DNA from: Ruminococcus sp. UBA4240 | Lineage (GTDB): Bacteria > Bacillota > Clostridia > Oscillospirales > Ruminococcaceae | Reading direction: 5' to 3' | Length of the DNA: 8,198 nt | Assembly (NCBI GenBank): GCA_002395525.1 | Contig: DGXE01000041.1 | Coordinates: forward strand, 1 to 8,198 | In this document: positions 1 to 5,295 of the stretch, in pieces | Numbering within the stretch: the first letter of the stretch is position 1 | Layout: the number at the start of each line of letters is the position of its first letter | Notes under the pieces: model-generated | The model's input: the letters and a program-made list of their open reading frames with translations, nothing else | Databases searched by the model: none | Told to the model about the DNA's origin: nothing | Program-made: the position numbers and the translations under genes

Positions 1-297
1 GGCGGTATCAAGGAAATGAAGAAGCTCCCCGGTGCTCTCTTCATCGTTGACCCCAAGAAGGAGAAGATCGCTGTATCCGAGGCTAAGAAGCTGGGTATCC
101 CCGTTGTTGCCATCGTTGATACAAACTGCGATCCTGACGATGCTGACTATGTTATCCCCGGCAACGACGATGCTATCCGTGCTGTAAAGCTCATTGCAGG
201 TGCTATGGCTGATGCCATCATCGAGGGCAGACAGGGCGAGCAGCAGGCAGCCGAGGCCGAAGCAGCAGCTGAGGAAGAGGAAGAGGCTGCTGAATAA
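1..297 (+). CDS. rpsB: 30S ribosomal protein S2, C-terminal part (5' truncated)
   Basis: Structural protein of the small ribosomal subunit, needed for S1 docking and translation initiation. The reading frame is open from base 1, so the start lies outside the window. The visible 98 residues are the C-terminal part of a protein usually about 240-260 residues long. They carry the conserved S2 block: PGALFIVDP, then an EAKKLGIPVVAIVDTN segment, then DPDDADYVIPGNDDAIR. The tail (about the last 25 residues) is almost only Ala and Glu, a common low-complexity ending in Firmicute S2 proteins. TAA stop at 295-297. tsf follows 62 bases later, the usual bacterial order. Codons strongly favour ATC, AAG and GAG, as expected for a highly expressed gene. 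The identification is secure; only the N-terminal part is missing because of the window edge. Confidence 0.97.
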   Translation, partial: GGIKEMKKLPGALFIVDPKKEKIAVSEAKKLGIPVVAIVDTNCDPDDADYVIPGNDDAIRAVKLIAGAMADAIIEGRQGEQQAAEAEAAAEEEEEAAE

Positions 298-309
298 GCA
301 AAGATCAAC

Positions 310-336
310 ATATGCCCGAAGAATATTCGGGCATAT
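310..336 (+). promoter_or_regulatory. Intercistronic hairpin between rpsB and tsf
   Basis: A perfect 11-base inverted repeat (ATATGCCCGAA at 310-320, TTCGGGCATAT at 326-336) encloses a 5-base loop, starting 12 bases after the rpsB stop. No T-run follows, so it does not look like an ordinary intrinsic terminator. The tsf ribosome binding site (AGGAGG, 347-352) lies just downstream and is not part of the stem. A role in mRNA processing, 3'-end protection of rpsB mRNA, or tuning the S2 to EF-Ts ratio is plausible but inferred. Confidence 0.75.
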
Positions 337-359
337 CCCATAAAACAGGAGGAACAAAT

Positions 360-1292
360 ATGGCATTCAAGGCATCAGTTGCTGAGATAAAGGATCTTAT
401 GAGATCCACCGGCGTTGGTATGATGGAGTGCAAGAAGGCACTTGAAGAGGCTGAGGGCGACACTGAAAAGGCTGTTGTCATCCTGCGTGAGAGAGGACTT
501 GCAAATCAGTCCAAGAAGGCATCAAGAGTTGCTGCAGAGGGTATCGTTACCGCTGTTGTAGAGGGCAATGTAGGTGCTGTTCTGGAAGTAAACATAGAGA
601 CAGACTTTGCCGCAAACAACGAGGAATTCAAGGCTTTCGTTGCAAACGTAGCAAAGACCGTTATAGAGGCTGCTCCCGCTGATGTGGACGCACTCAAGGC
701 TGCCAAGATCTCCGGCGGTGACAAGACCGTTGAAGAGGCTCTTCAGGATGTGTTCATCAAGATCAGAGAGAACATCGTTATCCGTCGCTTTGCAAGGCTT
801 GAGGGCACACTTATCCCCTATGTACACGGCGGCGGCAGGATCGGCGTTATGGTAAAGCTTGACACTGATCTCCCTGCTGACAAGGTATATGAGGTGGGCA
901 AGGACTGCGCACTCCAGGTAGCAGCTATGAACCCTGCCTACCTTTCCAAGGAGACTGTTCCTGCATCCGTTATCGAGTCCGAGAAGAACATCGTTATCGC
1001 ACAGATGAACGAGGATCCCAAGATGGCAAGCAAGCCCGAGCAGGTAAAGGCTAAGATCGCAGAGGGCAAGCTGGGCAAGTACTACACCGAGAACTGCCTG
1101 CTGGAGCAGACCTTTGTTAAGTCCGACGTATTCGACGGCACTGTCGGCAAGTACGTTGAGAACGCTGCAAAGCAGCTGGGCGGCAAGATCGCAGTTGCTG
1201 AGTTCGTTCGCTTTGAGCGCGGCGAAGGCGTTGAGAAGAAGGCAGATGACTTTGCAGCAGAGGTTGCTGCAATGGCAGGCCTTAACAAGTAA
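360..1292 (+). CDS. tsf: Translation elongation factor Ts (EF-Ts)
   Basis: Cytoplasmic guanine-nucleotide exchange factor that releases GDP from EF-Tu so that it can reload with GTP and aminoacyl-tRNA. The product is 310 residues, slightly longer than the usual 280-300. The N-terminal UBA-like domain carries the family signature TGVGMMECKKAL at residues 17-28, and the core has the EF-Tu-contacting TDF triad at residues 81-83. The ATG at 360 is chosen because a perfect AGGAGG sits 7 bases upstream and it gives the conserved MAFKASVAEIKDL start. The ATG at 312 lies inside the intercistronic hairpin and would add 16 unconserved residues. Codon use resembles rpsB and differs from the right-hand operon. 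A strong terminator follows, so tsf is the last gene of the rpsB transcript. Confidence 0.98.
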   Translation: MAFKASVAEIKDLMRSTGVGMMECKKALEEAEGDTEKAVVILRERGLANQSKKASRVAAEGIVTAVVEGNVGAVLEVNIETDFAANNEEFKAFVANVAKTVIEAAPADVDALKAAKISGGDKTVEEALQDVFIKIRENIVIRRFARLEGTLIPYVHGGGRIGVMVKLDTDLPADKVYEVGKDCALQVAAMNPAYLSKETVPASVIESEKNIVIAQMNEDPKMASKPEQVKAKIAEGKLGKYYTENCLLEQTFVKSDVFDGTVGKYVENAAKQLGGKIAVAEFVRFERGEGVEKKADDFAAEVAAMAGLNK

Positions 1293-1308
1293 TCACTGCT
1301 TATAATGC

Positions 1309-1344
1309 TCCTCCCCTTGCCTTTCGGTGAGGGGAGGATTTTTT
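1309..1344 (+). terminator. Intrinsic terminator after tsf
   Basis: A 13-base-pair stem (1309-1321 with 1326-1338, two G-U pairs) with a TTTC loop is built around TCCTCCCC and GGGGAGGA. Six T residues follow directly (1339-1344). It begins 16 bases after the tsf stop codon. This is a textbook rho-independent terminator for the rpsB-tsf operon. Confidence 0.95.
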
Positions 1345-1379
1345 ATGCAGAATGAAATGAACCGTTCTGACGGAACATA

Positions 1380-1569
1380 GGCTTGATTTCCTCTTTTCAC
1401 GCTGCGCTCATGCTCTGTAAATGGCAAAGTGTACAGGGGATAATGAAAAGCGGGCGGCAAAGCCGCCCGCAGTGTTGCGCTCTTATGGTGGATAGAACTC
1501 ATCCCAGTCCAACTGTATGCTTTTACATCGTATCAAGCGGAGCGAAGCAGTGAAAGAGGAAAACAAGCC
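1380..1569. repeat. Imperfect inverted repeat (two oppositely oriented repeat copies)
   Basis: The left arm at 1380-1409 and the reverse complement of the right arm at 1540-1569 both begin GGCTTG, continue TTTCCTCTT, then TCAC, and end CGCTC. I count about 27 matches with 2 mismatches and 2 single-base gaps. Weaker similarity continues inward: TGTAAA and TACAG occur in the same order at 1416-1436, and reverse-complemented at 1513-1527. The arms enclose about 130 bases that include the minus-strand terminator hairpin. There is no coding potential or transposase. It could be a small non-autonomous element (MITE-like), two copies of a dispersed intergenic repeat, or a remnant insertion. I cannot test copy number elsewhere in the genome. 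With the two terminators it accounts for most of the gene-free stretch 1293-1609. Confidence 0.65.
1446..1470 (-). terminator. Intrinsic terminator for the minus-strand small gene
   Basis: A perfect 9-base stem (1450-1458 with 1462-1470, GCGGGCGGC and GCCGCCCGC) has a 3-base loop. Read on the minus strand it is followed by TTTT (1449 down to 1446); on the plus strand no T-run follows. It lies about 140 bases past the stop of the minus-strand gene and inside the inverted repeat, giving that gene a long 3' untranslated tail. The short T-run makes it weaker than the tsf terminator. Confidence 0.75.
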
Positions 1570-1590
1570 ATCCGATGCCCGACACAACTT

Positions 1591-1606
1591 CATTATGCAT
1601 TATGCA
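1591..1606. repeat. Short tandem repeat of CATTATG
   Basis: Two full CATTATG units plus a partial third (16 bases, period 7) lie just beyond the stop codon of the minus-strand gene. There is no evidence for a function; this may be part of the same intergenic repeat material as the inverted repeat next to it. Confidence 0.5.
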
Positions 1607-1609
1607 AGT

Positions 1610-1822
1610 TTAGTCTTCGTCGAAGTTGCCGGGTATCTGGAGCTGCTTTTTGGGTATACGCTTCAGAGGGGAGTAGGAGAACTTGTTGCAGCTTGCATCG
1701 CCGTTCACCATGCCCTTCTTTTCGCACAGTACCTTGCCGCCGCTCTTAGCTCTGGTGCCGAAGGTGCAGTACTGGCACATGGGCTCGATATCGTTTCCAA
1801 AGTATTTCTTTTTGGTTGCCAT
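1610..1822 (-). CDS. Small four-cysteine protein, probable zinc-binding, function unknown
   Basis: Encodes 70 residues. It starts MATKKKYFGNDIEP and has four cysteines spaced C16-x2-C19-x13-C33-x11-C45, followed by a basic Pro-rich tail (SPLKRIPKKQLQIP) and an acidic end (FDED). The spacing suggests one structural metal site, probably zinc; that is inference. There is no signal peptide or membrane segment, so it is likely cytoplasmic. I recall similar short proteins from Clostridia but know no assigned function. The ATG at 1822 is chosen because AAGGAAGGA sits 5 bases upstream; a longer version from 1873 would begin upstream of the predicted transcription start. Promoter and terminator both fit this strand. 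The gene converges on tsf and diverges from the recombinase operon, so it is probably monocistronic. Confidence 0.85.
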   Translation of the reverse strand: MATKKKYFGNDIEPMCQYCTFGTRAKSGGKVLCEKKGMVNGDASCNKFSYSPLKRIPKKQLQIPGNFDED

Positions 1823-1861
1823 ACGGATCCTTCCTTTGCTGTGAGATTGCTCTACATTTGT

Positions 1862-1890
1862 ATTATAGCACATACTTTGTCATTTTTCCA
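1862..1890 (-). promoter_or_regulatory. Sigma-A-type promoter for the four-cysteine protein gene
   Basis: On the minus strand, TGGAAA (1890-1885, 4 of 6 matches to the -35 consensus) is followed by a 17-base spacer and a perfect TATAAT (1867-1862). Transcription would start near 1855, leaving a leader of about 33 bases that contains the AAGGAAGGA ribosome binding site (1836-1828). Confidence 0.8.
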
Positions 1891-1927
1891 CTTTATTTTT
1901 GTTAGTTTTGAAAAATCAGCACTTTAG

Positions 1928-1951
1928 ACAATTTGTGAACTAAAAAATTGT
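1928..1951. promoter_or_regulatory. Dyad between the divergent promoters (possible operator)
   Basis: ACAATTT (1928-1934) and its exact reverse complement AAATTGT (1945-1951) are separated by 10 bases. The site sits about 40 bases upstream of the minus-strand -35 element and about 90 bases upstream of the plus-strand one. It is AT-rich, so a chance dyad is possible; a regulator site is only a suggestion. Confidence 0.3.
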
Positions 1952-1977
1952 GCAAAATATTTTCTGGATTAGAGGTT

Positions 1978-2025
1978 CCGGTGCAAACCGGTGCTCATAT
2001 ATATCAAGTCATAAATTGTCATAAA
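1978..2025. repeat. Two pairs of short direct repeats with 10-base period
   Basis: CCGGTGC occurs at 1978-1984 and 1988-1994, and GTCATAAA at 2008-2015 and 2018-2025. Each pair repeats at exactly 10 bases, about one helical turn. Both lie directly upstream of the recombinase promoter. The first pair also forms a small hairpin (CCGGT and ACCGG with a GCAA loop, 1978-1991). They could be binding sites for an activator or repressor, but short repeats like these also arise by chance. Confidence 0.4.
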
Positions 2026-2042
2026 ATGTTGCTGAATAGTAA

Positions 2043-2071
2043 TAGACATTCTGGTACTGCTGTGATATAAT
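2043..2071 (+). promoter_or_regulatory. Sigma-A-type extended -10 promoter for the recombinase operon
   Basis: TAGACA (2043-2048, 5 of 6 to consensus) lies 17 bases ahead of a perfect TATAAT (2066-2071). A TG at 2063-2064, one base before the -10 box, adds an extended -10 element. Transcription is predicted to start near 2078, giving a leader of about 93 bases. No other good promoter is visible before mfd, so it probably drives the four-gene block. Confidence 0.85.
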
Positions 2072-2079
2072 AAAACAGT

Positions 2080-2165
2080 ATGGGCATTTGCTGTCACAGA
2101 GAACTGTGGCTCAAAAGCGGATGCCCGTTGCAAACTTGTATGATACGCACTTGTGAAACGGGGGG
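2080..2165 (+). promoter_or_regulatory. Structured leader RNA ahead of the recombinase gene
   Basis: Almost at the predicted 5' end, 2080-2092 pairs with 2116-2128 (13 base pairs, three of them G-U). This encloses a second hairpin, 2093-2099 with 2104-2110, which has an AGAA loop. A one-sided TCAAA bulge (2111-2115) separates the two stems. The 3' side of the outer stem (CCCGTT, 2124-2129) can instead pair with AACGGG (2157-2162), which overlaps the GGGGGG ribosome binding site (2160-2165). The two pairings exclude each other, so a translation switch is conceivable. I do not recognise a known riboswitch class. A simple mRNA-stabilising 5' hairpin is the plainer explanation. Confidence 0.6.
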
Positions 2166-2170
2166 TTATC

Positions 2171-3139
2171 ATGGCTGTCGCAGATCAGAAGGACTGTCCT
2201 GCCTGGCTGCGGGAATACTTATTCTATCTCAGGGTCATAAAGAACCGCTCTGAGAATACCATACAGGCCTATTATTCTGACCTGAGACTGTTCTTTATCT
2301 ATATAAACGCGCATAAAAACGGCATAGAGAGCGACAGCATCGGGGATATCCCTTTTTCCGCCGCTGAAGGCATCACTCTGCTTGATGTGTATGAATACCT
2401 AAATTTTATCACGACCACAGAGCACGCCACAGACAAGACCCGTTCTCGGAAGGTGGCAGCCATTAGGGGATTTTACAAGGCGCTAACCTCCAACAAGCTC
2501 ACTTCATTCCACATGGCAAAGAACCCGGTGGAGAGCCTTGATATGCCCTCACCCAAAAAGCCAAAGCCCAAGTACCTTGACCTTGATGATTCAAGGCGGC
2601 TCGTGGAGCATATGGACACGGAGGATGCCAACTACCGCAGGGATTTCTGCATACTCATGCTTTTCCTCAACTGCGGTATGCGTCTGTCGGAGCTGGTGGG
2701 CATAGATATGAATGACATCAAGTTTGAGGACAGGACACTGCGTATCCTTGGAAAAGGGAACAAGGAAAGGATCATCCACCTGAATGAAGGGTGTGTACAG
2801 GCCATAGAGAGCTATCTTGAAGTGCGGAAGGAATGTGCCTCAAATGCCCTGTTCGTGTCAAACAGGGGCACAAGGATAACAGGCAGGCGGGTGGAACAGA
2901 TAGTGGACAGGGCTATACATCACATAGGGCTTGATGGGAGAGGGCTTTCCGCCCACAAGCTGCGCCACACTGCTGCTACGCTCATGTATCAGTACGGCAA
3001 TGTGGATCCTCTTGTGTTAAAGGAGATACTGGGTCACGCAAGCATCTCCACCACGGAGATATACACCCACCTTACCAATGATAATATCCGTATGGCGCTG
3101 GATTCCAACCCCATGGCGGATGAGCGGACAAAGGCATGA
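2171..3139 (+). CDS. Xer-type tyrosine recombinase
   Basis: Site-specific DNA recombinase of 322 residues that cuts and rejoins DNA through a 3'-phosphotyrosine. The N-terminal part (about residues 10-115) fits the helical core-binding domain of Xer and phage-type integrases, and the catalytic domain follows a Lys/Pro-rich linker near 130-140. All six active-site residues are visible: R171 (in CGMRLSEL), K195 (GKGNKER), H262 and R265 (HKLRH), H289 (LGHAS) and nucleophile Y298. Size and architecture fit XerC/XerD chromosome-dimer resolution, but I cannot decide between XerC, XerD or an accessory relative, and see no dif site. The ATG at 2171 is preferred because GGGGGG lies 5 bases upstream; the in-frame GTG at 2153 has no ribosome binding site. 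It is the first gene of the operon, and no phage genes are nearby. Confidence 0.93.
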   Translation: MAVADQKDCPAWLREYLFYLRVIKNRSENTIQAYYSDLRLFFIYINAHKNGIESDSIGDIPFSAAEGITLLDVYEYLNFITTTEHATDKTRSRKVAAIRGFYKALTSNKLTSFHMAKNPVESLDMPSPKKPKPKYLDLDDSRRLVEHMDTEDANYRRDFCILMLFLNCGMRLSELVGIDMNDIKFEDRTLRILGKGNKERIIHLNEGCVQAIESYLEVRKECASNALFVSNRGTRITGRRVEQIVDRAIHHIGLDGRGLSAHKLRHTAATLMYQYGNVDPLVLKEILGHASISTTEIYTHLTNDNIRMALDSNPMADERTKA

Positions 3140-3159
3140 CACATGAAAAGGGGAGACAA

Positions 3160-4056
3160 ATGACAAAATTTCTCATAGTTACAGGTATGTCGGGGGCAGG
3201 GAAGTCAGCCGCCGCAAATATGCTTGAGGACTTAGGGTTTTATGTTATAGACAATATGCCCACAAGGCTCATCTCACGCTTTGCGGATGTCATATCCTCC
3301 AGCGGCAGCACCCAGGATAAGTATGCGGTGGTCACCGACATAAGGGGCATTGCCGCCAATATCGACACGGATATATACAGGGAGCTGACGGAGTCCCTTG
3401 ATTTTATGCATACAAAGGGGGAGGACATCACCTTCCGCATAGTGTTCTTTGATGCATCAAATGAGGTACTTATCCACCGCTTTAAGGAAACAAGGCGGCT
3501 GCATCCTCTGGATTCCACAGCTAACGGCAGCCTTGAAAAGGCAATAGAGCTGGAACGGCAGATGCTTGCGGGCATGAGGGATCACGCCGACTATTATGTT
3601 GATACCACGGATATGAGCATATCCCGTTTCAGGGACAAGGTGACGGATATGTTCATGGACAACCCCGACGACCGCATGACGGTCAAGGTAATGTCCTTCG
3701 GATTCAAGTACGGTATGTGCTCCGAGGCGGATCTGGTCTTTGATGTCCGCTGTCTGCCCAATCCTTTTTATATAGAGGAGTTAAAGCGCCACACCGGCCT
3801 TGAGAGCTGTGTCCGTGACTATGTTATGCAGTTTGAGCAGTCAAAGGAGCTGGAAAACAGGCTGGAATCCCTGCTTGATTTTCTCATCCCCCTGTACCGC
3901 AAGGAGGGCAAGACCTCTCTTACTGTGGCTTTCGGCTGCACCGGGGGCAAGCACCGCAGTGTTACATTTGCGGAGAACATATACAGGTATCTGTCCGATC
4001 AGCATATCCGCACTCGTATCGACCACAGGGACATTGAAGTAGGAAAGATAAAGTGA
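3160..4056 (+). CDS. rapZ: RapZ/YvcJ-family P-loop nucleotide-binding protein
   Basis: The product is 298 residues. In Escherichia coli RapZ is the RNase E adaptor controlling glucosamine-6-phosphate synthase through small RNAs; Firmicute homologues (YvcJ) bind and hydrolyse nucleotides, with a less clear role. The N-terminal kinase-like domain has a Walker A, GMSGAGKS (residues 9-16), then a DIRG motif (60-63). The C-terminal domain has the family hallmark GCTGGKHRSV (259-268) and ends with the HRDIEVGK block. The start at 3160 gives MTKFLIVTGMSGAGKS and has AGGGGAG upstream. An in-frame ATG at 3136 overlaps the recombinase stop (ATGA), but it would add eight residues that include the ribosome binding site. 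The gene lies 20 bases after the recombinase. The frequent Firmicute partners yvcK and whiA are not in the flanking genes seen here. Confidence 0.95.
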   Translation: MTKFLIVTGMSGAGKSAAANMLEDLGFYVIDNMPTRLISRFADVISSSGSTQDKYAVVTDIRGIAANIDTDIYRELTESLDFMHTKGEDITFRIVFFDASNEVLIHRFKETRRLHPLDSTANGSLEKAIELERQMLAGMRDHADYYVDTTDMSISRFRDKVTDMFMDNPDDRMTVKVMSFGFKYGMCSEADLVFDVRCLPNPFYIEELKRHTGLESCVRDYVMQFEQSKELENRLESLLDFLIPLYRKEGKTSLTVAFGCTGGKHRSVTFAENIYRYLSDQHIRTRIDHRDIEVGKIK

Positions 4057-4100
4057 TCATCAGCCTTCGTAAGAAGCAGCTTTGTATAAAGGAGACGACT

Positions 4101-5261
4101 ATGCTCATCTATACATCCGACAACCAGATATACAGCCTTGATGACAGCGGGAACAAGCAGGAGATACCCTGCGGACGCATAGAAAAGTACAGGCAGACCC
4201 TTGATGACATCCGCCGCCGCAAGGAATGGAAGACCTCTGGTGCAGGGGCGCAGTTCATGGGAACGGCAGAGCCGCTAAGGGGTGAGGGTGCAGTCAATGC
4301 ACGCATCACAGGGCTTGCCGTCAAGGATGACAGGCTCATCTACGGTGTGGAGCTTGACGAATCCGCCTCCATATATCACCGTGAGATAGGCACAGGTGAT
4401 GACGAGGGGCTTATAGTATCAGACAATGATCTGCACCTTGGGGAAATGGACTGCTTTGGCGGGCAGATGGCAGTAAGCCTGGGGCACACCTATGAAGAAT
4501 ACCACATTGCCGTATTTGATCCCCCTTCATCGGCCTATGAGGAGCTGACCGACGGGGACACCACAGAGGTATTTCCCTTTTTTTCCCGCTGCCACAAGGG
4601 GCGCATATACTTTTCCGCCTCCGGCAATGCAAGGGACAACTCAGGCACCGTAGCAGCCGTTTCCCCCTATGCGGCTGCATATATTGAAAACAACAGCATA
4701 ACGGAATTCATCTCCGATGAGAAGCACGATTACCTGCGCATCAAGGATGATGAAAAGGGCAACCTCTACTACATAAGGCAGCCCTATGAAAAGCAGAGGG
4801 GGGACGGCATAAAGGCGACGGATGTGCTTTTCTTCATTCCCCGTCTGATAAAGGCATTATTTGGCTGGGCTAATTTCATGAGCACCATATGGGGCGGAGA
4901 AAGCCTTAAATCAGGGAGCGATCCTCTTACCAACCTTAAGACTAAGAACCGCAGTGCAAAGGATATGTACATTGACGGCAACCTTATCAAGGCGGAGGAG
5001 ATGGCAAAGGCGCAGAAGTCCGACAAGGATGCCGGGTTCATGCCCTTGACAAGGGAGCTTGTAAAGCGTGAGGCCGACGGAGAGGAGACTGTGCTGAAAA
5101 GGGGTGTGCTGGACTACATCATCACCGGTGACAGCATAATATACTCTGACGGCGCATCAATATACGAGCTGAAGGACGGCAGGCACAAGCGTCTGTGCAA
5201 GGCGTACTTTGCCATGAATCTGGTAAGTACAGGGCAGTGCCCGCACACCGGTGAAGAATAA
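4101..5261 (+). CDS. Unrecognised 386-residue protein, possibly beta-propeller
   Basis: I do not recognise this family. No signal peptide or lipobox is visible, so it is probably cytoplasmic. Short strand-turn units of the type IY-x-x-D-x-x-IY-x-L-D/K-x-G recur. The clearest pair is at the very N-terminus (LIYTSDNQIYSLDDSGNKQ) and C-terminus (IIYSDGASIYELKDGRHKR), with LIYGVELD, GRIYFSASG and NLYYIRQ between. This pattern resembles TolB/WD40-like propellers, where first and last strands close the ring; that is inference. A hydrophobic or amphipathic stretch at about residues 242-264 (LFFIPRLIKALFGW core) interrupts the pattern and could be a membrane-associating helix. The ATG at 4101 follows AAAGGAG by 5 bases; a GTG at 4053 overlapping the rapZ stop is less likely. 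It sits 44 bases after rapZ and 34 before mfd, so it is co-transcribed with both. Confidence 0.85.
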   Translation: MLIYTSDNQIYSLDDSGNKQEIPCGRIEKYRQTLDDIRRRKEWKTSGAGAQFMGTAEPLRGEGAVNARITGLAVKDDRLIYGVELDESASIYHREIGTGDDEGLIVSDNDLHLGEMDCFGGQMAVSLGHTYEEYHIAVFDPPSSAYEELTDGDTTEVFPFFSRCHKGRIYFSASGNARDNSGTVAAVSPYAAAYIENNSITEFISDEKHDYLRIKDDEKGNLYYIRQPYEKQRGDGIKATDVLFFIPRLIKALFGWANFMSTIWGGESLKSGSDPLTNLKTKNRSAKDMYIDGNLIKAEEMAKAQKSDKDAGFMPLTRELVKREADGEETVLKRGVLDYIITGDSIIYSDGASIYELKDGRHKRLCKAYFAMNLVSTGQCPHTGEE

Positions 5262-5275
5262 TGCGGTCATCCGCA
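5262..5275 (+). other. Small hairpin in the gap before mfd
   Basis: TGCGG (5262-5266) pairs with CCGCA (5271-5275) around a TCAT loop directly after the preceding stop codon. There is no T-run, so it is not a terminator; the mfd ribosome binding site AGGAGA (5287-5292) stays free. It may be incidental. Confidence 0.35.
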
Positions 5276-5295
5276 CAGCAAAGATCAGGAGAAGT

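Noticed and set aside
1345..1380. Eleven-codon ORF immediately after the tsf terminator
   Set aside because: There is no ribosome binding site or promoter, and the length is within chance expectation.
1293..1502. Minus-strand open frame of 69 codons after tsf
   Set aside because: It runs through both terminators and one inverted-repeat arm, has no ribosome binding site and no recognisable protein pattern.
1517..1927. Plus-strand open frame of 136 codons overlapping the four-cysteine gene
   Set aside because: It has no ribosome binding site and starts inside the repeat region. It is antisense to a minus-strand gene that has a promoter, ribosome binding site, terminator and a patterned cysteine motif.
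1978..2128. Known riboswitch, T-box or SRP RNA in the recombinase upstream region
   Set aside because: I compared it from memory with the hallmark loops of common classes (c-di-GMP, THF, fluoride, preQ1, T-box, 4.5S RNA) and found no matching conserved core.
2171..3139. Recombinase as a phage or integrative-element integrase
   Set aside because: No att-like duplications, tRNA target, excisionase or phage genes are nearby, and its neighbours are core genes. Length and domain layout fit a Xer protein better.
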